64,000 nucleotides of DNA, taken from contig CBFFRP010000146.1 of assembly GCA_965644295.1 (NCBI GenBank), positions 372,001 through 436,000 of the forward strand, read 5' to 3'. This document shows positions 1-11,582 of this stretch, piece by piece. Numbering within the stretch: the stretch's first letter is position 1; every line of letters starts with the position of its first letter. Below the pieces are notes generated by a model. The model was not told where the DNA came from. It worked only from the letters and a program-made list of their open reading frames with translations, and ran no database searches. The DNA is from Paraphysomonas bandaiensis (taxonomy: Eukaryota; Chrysophyceae). A program made the translations under genes and the position numbers.

Positions 1-119
1 ACACTCAGGACCTTAATACAGAACCCTGTACCTCAGAGCCAGGCGGAACCTTATCCTAAGGGGAGACCCCCGGACAACACGCGCCAGTGAGTCCTCAGAC
101 ACACGAGCAGGGTGAACTC

Positions 120-310
120 ACACACAACATCAAGAACGGAAGTGGTTGCACCTTGGTGCTTGCGGCGACGCACAAGCAGCTTCTGTAGCGCTAAATAGTA
201 GGATAATAGAATTTGTGCTGACTAGTTATGGGTAGAGGACTAACTAGTAGATCTAGCATTCAACTAGCCACTGTATCGGAACGAGTTTTTAACGCCTATT
301 GCTAAATAAA
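120..310 (+). repeat. Dispersed non-coding repeat, copy A
   Basis: This segment contains the signature tgcggcgacgcacaagcagc, then a 'gcgctaaatagtaggata' block, and ends near the word cgcctattgctaa at about 294-306. The same ordered words recur at 400-640, 14.98-15.37 kb, 44.69-44.88 kb (reverse) and 48.66-49.17 kb (reverse). I see no long conserved reading frame, so it is called a non-coding interspersed repeat. Its full ends and class are unknown. Positions 1-119 hold nothing I recognise. Confidence 0.6.
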
Positions 311-324
311 AAGACCTTCAATAT

Positions 325-740
325 AAGTGTCACTTGTGTAGACGTAGACGTCTTTGAGTCTTGACACTAATAACAGGTATCTGGGAATGAACCCACGTCG
401 AGGGAATCCGGGGTATCGGGCTTTGAAGTAAGCAGATGTCATGTATATTATATATCAACATTCTGAGTGTAAATTGTTTTTGCTTTGAGTGATAGAGCAA
501 AAGTAGTTGCAGCTTGCTGAAGCACAAGCAGCTTTCGTAGCGCGAAAATAGTAGTATATCAGAGATAAGCACTAGTTAGTTAAATTCTTTTGTTACATTA
601 GTTCTTACTCTTACACACCTATTGCTAGTAATCAGAATTTCACTACAGGCTCACGTTAGTTTTTAAGAGAAAAATCTCCAGTACTTATCCCCAGAACACA
701 ACGAAAAGGTGTGAGTCCGACTTTGTTGAGGGTGCTTGAC
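325..740 (+). repeat. Dispersed non-coding repeat, copy B
   Basis: This is a longer copy of the same family. It starts with 'gtgtcacttgtgtagacg', passes 'gggtatcgggctt' (about 412), 'gctttgagtgatagagc' (about 482) and 'cacaagcagctttcgtagcg' (about 524), and reaches 'cctattgcta' (about 619). It then runs into 'ttatccccagaacac...ttgttgaggg' (about 680-732). That last part recurs in the same orientation at 49.25-49.32 kb, next to an inverted copy of the rest, so copies are rearranged relative to each other. Confidence 0.6.
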
Positions 741-2289
741 TATAGATTTTGTAGTTTGATTACCCACCAACTGTTTAGACTTCGTTATCTTCATACTTAA
801 GTCGTAGGAATACGTTCCACAGTGTACAACTACCAATGGTTCCATAGGTCCATAGGACACAATGCATTATCAAAACTGTTAAGAAACTGAAGTATCACTT
901 CAGAAAGTAACTCACTCTTGTGCTAGGCAACAGTACGTATTTAAGTATATCATTTTTCTGCTATTGACTGGTTAATACATACAAAGCATGCACATGTTCA
1001 CAGCTTCCAAAAAAACACTAATTCTGGTTCAGATTAATGTATACTGTATAATTTACAAGGGCTTCTTAAGCTGTATGCTTAAACTGGTAAAATAACAACA
1101 TTGTCGTATCTGGTATCCATAGTTTCGAAAACATGCTTTATTTGATTAGAGCATAAGACAACGTATAAGCTGAAAAAAAATATTACTGTACTTATATTCC
1201 ACATACGCTCCGATTGGAACACTACCAGTCAAAAAAGAAGCAGCCCATATGGCGAAGGTGCAAAGGTGCGCGCTAGAATATTAAATATAGCTAAATGGGT
1301 TTGTGTGGGAAGGATAATGCCAAAGATTCATGACTGCAATGTCCCTGTCTCTAATATTCCGAACAGCATTTCGGTAATCTGTACTGCAGGAAACAATAAA
1401 TAGTCAAATCTCTCGGGTATGAATTTACATTGTGCTTAATAGTTAGTTTATTAATCTCTTGACACAGTGCAGTATGCTTGTGGTATCTACAAGCACGGCT
1501 AGCCTTAGTCTGCATATGGTTGGAGAATGGTCGAAGAGAAATCCTTCGCTTATTAGGGTCTATCTGCAGAGCCTGTTGTAATAACTCCTTCATGCTATAA
1601 TCAGTATTGAAGACGCTGTTGCAATATGAGGCTATGGACAGTGTATCTCTGTGTCTACCATATCAACCAGTATGTACAAATCTTCTTATAGTGACTATCG
1701 TATGTATGAGAAGAGATCTTATATTACCACATTCAGATTGCAGATATCTATCATATTATTGAGGGTTAGATGTTAGATGTATGATATACTGGAGTAGCTC
1801 TTAAGGGGCGGCATGCATAGTCCTCTACTCGACAGTGCCGTGATCTTGTTTTCAGATATTAAGTATGGAAAATTCCGTATTTCATTACAGATTATTGTCA
1901 TAAAAGCAAATAAAATAGACATTTTTCATTCACATTCTATAATAATATGGATTTTTAGAGACAGTATATTATATACACTGCTGTACATGGAAATCTGATC
2001 CCATATTACGGCCTGTTTGTCCCAGTAGTTTTCAGTTTTTGAGTGTCTGTGTATCCTCGTATCACTGTTAAGGTACATATACATGTATATATATATATAT
2101 ATATATGTATATATAGCAGCCTACTAGCAGCACTGCATTACTATAATAGTTTAATTATTTCATTTGTTAGTAAACTTCTCATCTCTCTTATATTCTATTC
2201 TCATGTCATCAGTTGAAAGGAGTCATCATCAGCTGTATGTGATGATATAAGTACATGCATACATACATACATACATACACACATAAGAT
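741..2289. other. Intergenic region with simple repeats
   Basis: No gene is recognised here; the short open frames start at random and lack family features. An alternating TA tract lies at about 2083-2115. An ACAT tetranucleotide tract at about 2253-2284 ends a few bases before the ATG of the next gene. Confidence 0.6.
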
Positions 2290-5200
2290 ATGAACGTATT
2301 GGAGTCAACACTATCACAAGCAATATCTCTATTTCATCATGGAGAACGACAAGGAGCATATGAGGCATTAGATACATTACTTTCAGATGAGAATCAACCA
2401 GCCAGAGAGATGGAGTTAAACTATGAGTTAGTCAACTCATTAATTGGCCACTGTGTGAATGATCTTATCCAGTCTGATATACCTCTAAAGCTACGTTCTA
2501 TTGAAGTATTGGCTTGGATTTTATCAGATGATTTTTGTGTGTGTGATATTACTAAGAATGAAAAAATATATACGATGGACTCTGCACGTTTATTTGTGGA
2601 AGAGTTATGCACCACTGTGAAAAACCCGAGTGAGGGTGTCGTATGCACTGCACTGTTTCTTATATCTGAACAAACTAGCCCCAATCTCTTTAACGCACAC
2701 AGTCAATCTCTTCTTACGTCTATTATTGCGTGTCTGCACTCTGAGATGAGTCGAAATATCAGGTTGTATTCCTACAAAGCCATTGTATCCATGATAGAGT
2801 GGAAGCTTGTGGACCTCCAGAGTGCATCATCTGCACTCAGTGTATGTGATTCTGTGCTTGACTGGATGAGTGATGACGATAAGTTACGAGCTTCTGCCGT
2901 GGAGCTAGTGGAGAATTTTCCTGGAGAAATGATTCCAGAGACACTCTGTCGCAGTGTGGAAGAACAGACAAAGCCCTTGATGGCCTCGTTGTGGTGAGAT
3001 GACCTACCTCGCAATTGTGTTGTCGTAATCTGTTTGAAATAGTTCGAGGCTAGGGAAGGGGGGTATAAATGTGAAGGACGTGGCGAAGGTATGGCGAGTA
3101 TGGCTTCGATGTATGCAAGGAAGGAATATAGCGCCAGTGCTAAGACTGGGATCTACATCATTAAGCACCACAGGTGTGATTACTGCCCAATTAGACTACC
3201 GTGTTCTTAAATCAACTTAGGGTACGTTCTTCAGCCGTTTGAACTGATATATAGCCTAGACCCCCGCGAAGGGGTTTATTGCTGGAAATCACTCATAGAA
3301 ACCCTGTGCGCAGATGAGGTAAGCTACACAGTTTGTGCATATATCACTAACGCGCACTACACTGCAGAAATGGATGGACAAGAATCCAAAGGTAGTAAAG
3401 CTGGTACTGAGGTTTTTGAACAGTGTCCTATTGCACAATGGCCTATTCGGTAGTCAGGAGAACGAAAAAAGTGCAGCTGGTTATGCAGACAGCATTCAGG
3501 TGGACCTTGTGTTCAAATCTCTTCAATCCCTAGCAAAATGTTCGTGGTAAGCTCGCGCTGTAATCTTTTAGAAAAAAGAGCTGTATTGTGCTTGTGTGAT
3601 AGTACTGTATTGTTCAGGCCAGAACCTAAGAAACTTCTTGATTTCTGCTTTTCGTCTTCCGGCATGAATAGTGACAACAACAGGGCATCCCCCACTACCA
3701 TCGGGGAGATGCTCCACATGCTGCTGGGGAAATGCCAATGGATAGATGACTGCACGGGTTGTGTGGGCATCTTCCGCGTTCTTGAGCAGCGAGTACGGGG
3801 CAATATAGGTTCTGTGGATGACAATCAGTGGGCTCGATTTCTCGAGAGTGACATTGAGATTATTCTACAAGTCGGTAATGTTGTCACAGCCTTTGTTGCT
3901 GATTTGAATTCCGAAAGGAACCTTTCGTCGTCTACAGAAAAAACAAAGTCGAGTACATGCACCCCTATGTCGCTGTTTGAGGAGCGCCCGCAACGTTTCA
4001 ATAGCTATCATACGAACGGCACCCAACTGCAGGAAACTGTCAGCAGTGTTTTAAGACTAATTCAGAACACTATATGTTCTCTAGGAAGAGTCTACAGGTC
4101 AGTATCTCACCATCAGATGTGCCCTTGCACTCGACCTGGCACCAAGCCATGTGCACTCCATAAAAATGGGTGGGATTTCCTGTTATGCCGTGTAGAAACT
4201 GGAATTTGTCAACTAGTTGTGAGCTGGCAGAGTACTTTGGTGTACACTGGGCATTGTCTTGTGTCGATGTCGAATGGCATTGAAGGAGGGGCCTCACGCA
4301 CACCTACTCCTCGTAAGGAATGCAAAGAAAACCGCCAGTCTCCATCCTCTGAGACCAAGTCAATAAGCGAGGATGGGCACACAATACTCACATTTGAGAG
4401 CGATGGTGAGCAGGAGGTTGTGCTCACATCTGCAACTGAATCTACCACTGTTGTGGTAGAAGATATCTTGTCAATACTCCTCTCGGTAAGTATTGCTATG
4501 TGCATTGCAGTGCCATGACGTATGTGCAGATGTGGGAAGACGTATGGTGTGGACAGTTAGGTGTCCAAATGCACCTGCAGCGCGAGCTAATATTAGACTC
4601 TTTTTTATGGTTTTTACATCGTACTTCAGCGTTTGTGTGTGAAGTTGGCGAAGAAAATGTGTCCCGTCTCCATCGAATTGCTGGTGGAATGTATGGGGCT
4701 AGAAAGTACGCCCCACGCGTAGTTATTGCAGCCCAATGGCTGCTCTGTCTTTGTCATGCAGGTATGGTTGACAGCTGTATAGAAAGACGGTGTGAAAGCG
4801 GTGATAGCTGTAATATTAAAGAGGCCAGCAAATGCTGTGGAATTTTGCGCAAAGGAATAGTTCGTTGTATGAGAGGTATCACAGAATCAGTGGCAATACC
4901 TGGACTGTTGAAGTGGCTTCCGTATATGGCTTCTACATGTAGTGAATCGAATACCACGGATAGTCTAGCGCGGGAAATGCTCACCCCGGAATCGGAGACT
5001 GAAAGCGATACAACTAGACATGTTAGAGTAGGAGAATCAAACTTGAGGTCGATTCGAATACACTCCAGTGGTGGTGATATTGGCGACAGTGTGGCTGCTC
5101 TGATATATACGCTGGTTGGAGCCGCTATTTTCCAGTTATCTGAATTATCATTTGATGATAACAGCACAGCGCTATCACAGAGTTTAAGAAAAACTATGGC

Positions 5201-7286
5201 AGAATGCATTCGAAATCTTTTGATGGCTCCGTTTGCACTAATTCGCAAGTCCTGTTTCGGACTACAATACATGTGCCTGGCGACCAATGCGTTTCTCGCT
5301 GAGCCAGATATGAATCGTAGCTTCATATCTCGGGGTGTCGTCATATGGACAAGACTATATAAAATATGGTTGGCATTGGAGACCAGTGTCGAACACATAG
5401 TAGAGGCGTATGGTGGGTTGGGAAATGTTGTGTGCGGTACCTATACCTGCGATCCCCTTGTGGGTAGTGCTGTGACTACTCGCAAGACTGGAATTATAAT
5501 AGCTGCTGAAATCTTAATGGAGGCATCAAAGTGTATGACAGGCGTCACTTCTAACTTATCTTTTCCTTCAAGTCATTACAATACCGAGGTTGCATTGACC
5601 CTTGTAAACGTATGCCTTATGTGGTGGTCTGCTCTAAACAGCAGCTGCATTTCTCTTGCTAGGAGAGTGGGTTCATTTAGTGATAAAGATATAGTATCAA
5701 TTAGGGATTCAGATGGATATGATGCATTGAAAGATCTCACAGCCCAGCAAGTATTTGGAGCTTTGAGCAAAGCTATAAATATATGTCAAGAATCACTGCG
5801 TACCAGCGTAATTGACGTTAAACCTGCCGAAAAGCGGTGTGTGTTTTACTCAAGCACTGGTAAAAGCGAGAGTACAGCGGAATCTCTGGGTTTGGCGAGT
5901 GATGCTAGTTTTATTCAAGGCAACGGACTATATGTTTCGCTGGTTATGATATTCGACATCGTGTTGAAGCTGTGGTGTATAGCAGCTCAACCAGATACGA
6001 GCTTGGATAACGAAGTTATTGGGAATATTTCATCGGAGTTTACTCTTCGGGTGGTTACCTGCTTGACTCAATTCATCAGGGTGTTAGACGACACAAAGAC
6101 ATTGCCACATGGCGGACAATTAGCAGAAATGACTAGCCATTTCACGCAATATTGTTGTCATTTGGCTAGAATTTGTGGACACGAAGAGGTTGTACGCGTC
6201 TCCAATCAGCTCGTTTCTGAGGCCAGGCTACCTGATTCTGCAGCACATGTTGATATGGAGAACATTAATTTCCTTGGGTGTGGCCTATTTGATTTTCGAG
6301 CTCTATGTAACGGTTTCGCACGTAATGTTTCGAATGCATCTAACTCGGATGCCTGCTCAGAAGTAGTACGGAGTGCATCTCCATCAGCTGATGATACTCA
6401 CATCAAGCTAAACACTACACTGACACCGACACCAACCTCCAGGACTGCAGCTCAACTTTTGAACCGCTCTCATGTTGCAACTGCACCTGTTGATACTCTG
6501 GCGGAAGGTAGCTTATCTGGAAAATATATGCAACTCGACGGCAGAAGTGTATCAGACAATGTCTCCCTTCTAGGAAAGCGAATGCAGGAAAGATCTACGC
6601 AAGTGGTTAAACTAACTGATCACATAGAAAACGATTTTGATAGTGTGGAGCGATCCAAAAAAGTTAGACAGTGGGATGTACCGATAACTTATACCAGCTG
6701 TGACAGAGAGAATCTAGCAGCCCAGTCACAGCAACACTCATGCTCGCAGTCCCTCCACACGTTACCTGAGGAGAGAAGTATCCACGACATTGAGCTGCCA
6801 AAAGAGTCGTTCAAACAGCCCAATACCGTGGTGAGTGGGCCTGTAACTACGGATATCTTTGATCATGAGCGCAAGGATTGCGTTACTAATAGGGCCGTTG
6901 AGGGTACGGAGGAATCTCTCACCGGAGTCACTATTGATGTATCCAGTAGAGACCCAGAAAAGAGTAATGGTTCCAACGATTTCACAGTTAAGTTAAATAG
7001 TGTTTTGAGATGCATTCAACATGCCCACTCAAAACTGGACGACTTAAATATATCGAGCGGAGGGACTGATGGTAATCGTATGTGTTCAATAGATGTGTCC
7101 TCTACTACTGGAACACTCGTGGAAAGTGTCGATGATGTCGTTGCGAATGAGGCCACTGCTCTTACCGATGACTGTAAGTCCCACGTTGAGGAACAACTAG
7201 ATTTTGTGCTCGAGAGTTGCAATGAACTCATGGGGAAATTATTGCGAATGCGGTCCTCGTTTAGGAAAGTCGCGAATTTGAAGTAA
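2290..7286 (+). CDS. Large unrecognised helical (HEAT/ARM-like?) protein, five exons
   Basis: Proposed exons are 2290-2993, 3255-3318, 3368-3546, 3618-4485 and 4530-7286, giving 1,523 residues. All four junctions keep frame with GT-AG ends; introns are 261, 49, 71 and 44 nt. For the last intron the nearer AG at 4510 breaks frame, while AG at 4529 restores it. The first 600 or so residues are rich in leucine-containing amphipathic helices with a HEAT/armadillo character, for example around 'LKLRSIEVLAWIL' and 'NIRLYSYKAIVSMIEWK'. The middle is helical with Cys-rich stretches. Residues from about 1230 to 1430 are Ser/Thr/Asp-rich and look disordered. The extreme C-terminus is again helical. There is no signal peptide and no clear membrane segment. 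I do not recognise the family. The long first intron may hide another exon. The ACAT tract ending at 2284 puts the start codon just downstream of a simple repeat. Confidence 0.7.
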
Positions 7287-7749
7287 AAATTAGATGTGTT
7301 GATACAACTTGTTATATGTGAATATGATACTAATACGGTATTGTGTAGTGTGTTATTCTCTATGTAGTAGTAAAAAACAATAGATTCCGAATTTAGGTAT
7401 GATTGATGATTGAGATTCCAGAATACGTACATTGGTGATTGGTGTTATTTGTACTTGACAGGATCGCGAGCGTGATAGAATTAGGACAGTTCAGTTAATG
7501 CAATCCTCTTCTATGTGGGTGATTCTGAAAACAATTACTAAACTACGCTAATACAAATACTGTGAGAAACTGGCAACTCATAATTAGTTACTAGCTACTA
7601 GAAGAAATAGAATTAGTGTAGTTTTCTCACAACTCGCAGGACTAGTGTAAAACGTAATGCAAATATCTTTACTACGTCATTTCAGCACTTACTTCGTCTT
7701 CGGCTTCAGAAGAATAATCCTTCGGTATGGAGTATACCTATAGTGACAT
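7287..7749. other. Convergent intergenic spacer
   Basis: This AT-rich spacer lies between two genes that converge on it. No gene, RNA or clear repeat is seen. Confidence 0.5.
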
Positions 7750-9798
7750 TTAGGCAAAATCAAATGCAGCATTCCTACGTAGTACCTTGGATTCAAATAA
7801 TTTCTCGGGGTAAAACACTGCCACCACAGTTTGCCCATTAAAAGTGCGCCCGTTGACAGCATTACGAGCCTTTGATGCACCTTCAGAGGATGTAAAAGAC
7901 ACAAATATATTCCCCACGCCACTTAGCGTGTCGCTATCGCCCCCATTGCCGCCAGGCCTTGGAATAACAATGTCACGAACAGTGCCGTAGTTGTTACACT
8001 CGTCCCCCACATCCTCCTGTAGCTCCTCATACGCCTCATCATCCTTGAGCTCTTCCACAGTAGTCATATTAGAGAGACACAGAACGGATGTTGGTCGGTG
8101 GTCACGGAGCATGTCCTGCTGGGTCGTTGCGCTTACTGCAGTGCTTCCCGCTGCTCCATTACCTTCTTTCTTCTGAGTCAACAGCACAGAGGCCATTTGT
8201 GGAGGTACACGGGTAATTGAAAGTTTAAAGTCACCTAGGGCAAGACCATTTAACCCCTGGATTGCGCTATCAGTAACGGATTTATTCTTGTACTCTAGCA
8301 CTGCTGCACCTCCTCTGGACACACTTGCATTCACTTTAATAAAATTAAATGCTCGAATCTGAAACAGAATTTATTAATGCTTTAAAACTAGCACATTGAA
8401 CAGGCATGGCAGGCAATATACCTCTCCAAAAGGTTCCAGTAGCTCTCGTACTTGGGCCTCTTCCAGAGCTTCGGGTAAATTGCTGACCATGATCACATCA
8501 GAAGAGGACGATGAGGACTCGCTACTGGAAATACCAGGAATACTACCCGTTCCAATAGCAGTCAATGCTCCGGGTACCATTCCAACACCTAAAGGAATAG
8601 AACCTAAAGCTGACAACGACGCTCCGGTTGGGGCATTAGTCTTGGGGCGTCCCACCCGCAGCTGATAAGCACCACACATTGTTCCACCAAGGTTGTTTAG
8701 ACAAGCTGATGCATCCTCCACAGTGCGAAACTCGACAAATGCATAGTGACCATCCGTACTTATCCACGCACCCACCACAGGGGGGCCAAATGGTGATGCC
8801 ACACATAGTTTCTTCTCCATCATTACTTTGTTTACAAAGTCTGTGAGCTGAGGGATCGAAATGCCGGGCGGAATATTGCCTATGTACACCTCACGCAAAA
8901 GTTTAGTCGCCTGGGACAAGGCTTGAGGGTTGGCCAACCCAGGACCACCAGGTCCTGTAAGTCCCATGCCGTTAGTGGCGTTAATAGCATGTAATCGCTG
9001 TAACGCCTCCGTAACACTAATACCAGGATTCTGTGCAATAATATCCTTCAGAGTCACGCTTGGGCGGTCATCATCTGCCTTCTTATCCGGGGACGCTTCG
9101 CGACGTCTATCACCACGGTCAGGAGAGGATTTATGGCTTCTCTCCTTATCTCGTCGATCGCGGTCTCTAGAACTTCTATCCCTGCTTCGCTCTCTGTCAC
9201 GTCGACGTCGGTCTCTGTCTCCACTGTCGCTTCTCTTTCTGTCCCTGTCCCTCCTCCTGCGCCTCTCGCGACTGTCCTCCCGGTCACGGCTACGGCGACG
9301 ATCCTCCCGATCACGGTCTCGTGACCTATCACGTCGACTCTCTCCACGACTACTGCGGGAACGACGACGCTCGCGACTGTTCTCCCTGTCACGACTCCGC
9401 TCATCCCTGCGTTTATCTTCCTTTCTTGCACTCTTCGATCTACGATCACTGTAACCATTATCATCATTCGATTCTGCATCTTCTGCTTTATCTACATCAC
9501 GACTCTTTGATCGTCTGTCTTTACTACTACGTTTCCTGTCGCGACTCTTCGATCGTCTGCTGTCTCTGTCTCTGTCTCTACTGCGATCACGTGTTTTGCT
9601 ATGATGTTTATGTTTATGTCGCTTACGTTCACGTGATTCCCCTCGTCTTGAGTCTCTGTCTTTATCTCTATGTTTCTTGTCTTTTTTACGGTGTCTGTTT
9701 GAGTCTGTATCACTGATATCTGTAGATGTTACCTTATCTTTATTGTCTGTATGTATAGAGGGACTAGAAGGCTCTTGATGATCATTGCTTTGTTGCAT
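7750..9798 (-). CDS. U2AF2: U2AF large subunit (U2AF65-like splicing factor)
   Basis: Binds the polypyrimidine tract at 3' splice sites and helps recruit U2 snRNP, in the nucleus. There are two exons, 8422-9798 and 7750-8358, joined in phase 0 across a 63-nt intron (8359-8421) that interrupts RRM2; the product is 661 residues. Residues 1 to about 240 are an exceptionally long Arg/Ser/Asp domain (animal U2AF65 has a much shorter one). RRM1 begins at 'REVYIGNIPPG' with RNP1-like 'HYAFVEF'. RRM2 begins at 'DVIMVSNLPEALEEAQVREL' and continues 'PFGEIRAFNFIKVN' across the splice junction. The C-terminal UHM starts near 'TSVLCLSNMTT' and keeps the R-x-F motif as 'GRTFNG'. The N-terminal half contains no tryptophan, so the Trp-type ligand motif that contacts U2AF35 in animals is not visible. 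The assignment is secure from the domain order and the RRM2 'GLNGLALGDFKL' segment. Confidence 0.93.
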
Positions 9799-10008
9799 GA
9801 TGTTATAGAGACTGTATATGTGTGTTGGAGAGGTTCAGAAATATGTATAAGGTTATGTGTAGGGTGTATAGGAGGTAGGAAGGGGTTGAGTGTACTGTGA
9901 GATATATGCAGTGAAGAGATCACTATGAATATTAATGCAGAGCAAGCTGCTGGCATACTGCAATACATGGAGGCTAGAAGTATAGAACATGTACAGCAGT
10001 ACTCTGGA

Positions 10009-10368
10009 TGTATGTATGTATGTATGTATGTATGTATGTATGTATGTATGTATGTATGTATGTATGTATGTATGTATGTATGTATGTATGTATGTATGTA
10101 TGTATGTATGTATGTATGTATGTATGTATGTATGTATGTATGTATGTATGCATGTATGTATGTATGTGTGTATGTATGTATGCATGTATGTATGTATGTA
10201 TGTATGTATGTATGTATGTATGTATGTATGTATGTATGTATGTATGTATGTATGTATGTATGTATGTATGTATGTATGTATGTATGTATGTATGTATGTA
10301 TGTATGTATGTATGCATGTATGTATGTATGTGTGTATGTATGTATGCATGTATGTATGTAGGTAGGTA
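10009..10368. repeat. (TATG)n microsatellite, about 90 units
   Basis: An almost pure TATG tract of about 360 bp sits between the divergent starts of U2AF2 (9798, minus) and the sulfotransferase-like gene (10632, plus). Two identically spaced interruption sets (gcatg...gtgtg...gcatg, 32 bp apart) occur at 10151-10183 and 10315-10347. This shows an internal duplication with a 164-bp offset. Long open frames across it (IHTY or MYVC repeats) are artefacts of the tetranucleotide. Confidence 0.97.
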
Positions 10369-10631
10369 GGTGGGTATGTACGTATGTATGTATGTATATG
10401 TGGTATGTATGTATCTACGTAGCTATGTATGGTATGCACATACAGCAGTGTGTAGAGTACTCTGCTGTACGTGTATGGAATTTGGGACTTCCAAAACTGC
10501 AGTTTTCCGGACACCAGAAACAATGAGTATATCACACAATCAGAGACTGTTGAATTGCTGCTGCTCTGTCAAAATGAATATAAGTGGTATCATCCGTTGT
10601 TTACTCTGAGTGTTTGCTTTCATATTATTAG

Positions 10632-11582
10632 ATGCAATTGTTGTTTCATTGCATATTTGTACAGTTGATAGCATATGCCTCACTGTGGGTGGTAGCACCA
10701 TTTGAGTGTCCCATAATACACTCTAAATACGAAAAGAAAAAGCTTGAATTAGAAGCTGAGTATCGTGCACGTAATGACAGTGTTTCTATGCTATTTGGAC
10801 ACGTGCATCACGCTGGAGGAACAGCAGTGTGTGCGCTTGCACGTAATAACACTTCAGCAAACCCGAAATTCAATTGTAATCACCCCCTTGAGTTCAAAGG
10901 TGTGGCACCAACTACAGGTTCGATTGCTGAGCAGCTCAAATTTCGCAGCACCACGTCCTGGAAGTTCTATGCCGTCGAACTGAAAATGCCACAGTATATG
11001 AAATTTGGTGGCCCTTTAATTTACTCCATAGTAATTAGACATCCGTATATGCTCCTAGCGTCACAATACAGGCGCGGACAAAGAATTCACAAGTTTCAGG
11101 GAAGTATCACGGACTTGGTTTCCGCGCAATTGTCAAGAGTTGGTACCAGCCAACGTAGTAATAGTAGTCGCATATATACGAACTACTATAGAGGTCTTGC
11201 CGGGTTTATACTTGGTAGGTATGGCCCTACTAATGTCACAGATGATGAGATGCTGAACCGAGCGAAGTATAGATTGGAAAGGTTTTCAGTTATTATCCTT
11301 ACCGAAGAAATGCGTACGACAGGGAAACTGTTCAACATTAAGTTCGGATGGGACACAAGTAACTTTGGTACTCTGTTGGTCAATTCACATGGTGAAACTG
11401 ATGAGCTAGTACAGATGATGCACTCGTTTAACCAGGATGAAAAGTCATTTATTCGTAAACATGCTCTTATAGATATGCAGCTTTATCATTTTGCTCGGTG
11501 TCTCGTACAAAGAGACTTAAGTGTGGTTAATATTTCCTTGCCTGACTACTCATATTATGATGTCGATAATATATTTTCGTAG
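10632..11582 (+). CDS. Sulfotransferase-like type II membrane or secreted protein
   Basis: A 316-residue single-exon frame. The first 25 residues are hydrophobic and could be a signal peptide or a Golgi signal-anchor. Residues about 55-70 read 'HVHHAGGTAVCALAR', which matches the PAPS 5'-phosphosulfate loop of the P-loop sulfotransferase type found in protists and algae (h-x-x-x-GGT). Residues about 133-148 read 'VIRHPYMLLASQYRRG', the expected 3'-phosphate binding segment (R-x-P...S-x-Y). Several N-glycosylation sequons support a lumenal location. By family, such proteins transfer sulfate from PAPS to glycans or other acceptors; the acceptor cannot be told. The ATG at 10632 directly follows a 'ttattag' acceptor-like string, so an upstream exon cannot be excluded. 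The gene shares a divergent promoter region with U2AF2. Confidence 0.65.
   Translation: MQLLFHCIFVQLIAYASLWVVAPFECPIIHSKYEKKKLELEAEYRARNDSVSMLFGHVHHAGGTAVCALARNNTSANPKFNCNHPLEFKGVAPTTGSIAEQLKFRSTTSWKFYAVELKMPQYMKFGGPLIYSIVIRHPYMLLASQYRRGQRIHKFQGSITDLVSAQLSRVGTSQRSNSSRIYTNYYRGLAGFILGRYGPTNVTDDEMLNRAKYRLERFSVIILTEEMRTTGKLFNIKFGWDTSNFGTLLVNSHGETDELVQMMHSFNQDEKSFIRKHALIDMQLYHFARCLVQRDLSVVNISLPDYSYYDVDNIFS

Noticed and set aside
4486-4510. A 25-nt intron in the first large gene
   Set aside because: It has GT-AG ends but leaves the downstream exon out of frame; the 44-nt version ending at 4529 keeps frame.
8930-9454. Leu/Ser/Arg-rich plus-strand frame
   Set aside because: It is the antisense shadow of the RS domain codons of U2AF2.
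9729-10535. Long open frames encoding IHTY or MYVC repeats on both strands
   Set aside because: They are produced by the (TATG)n tract, which has no stop in most frames; the frames extend over the 5' side of U2AF2 and show no other protein feature.
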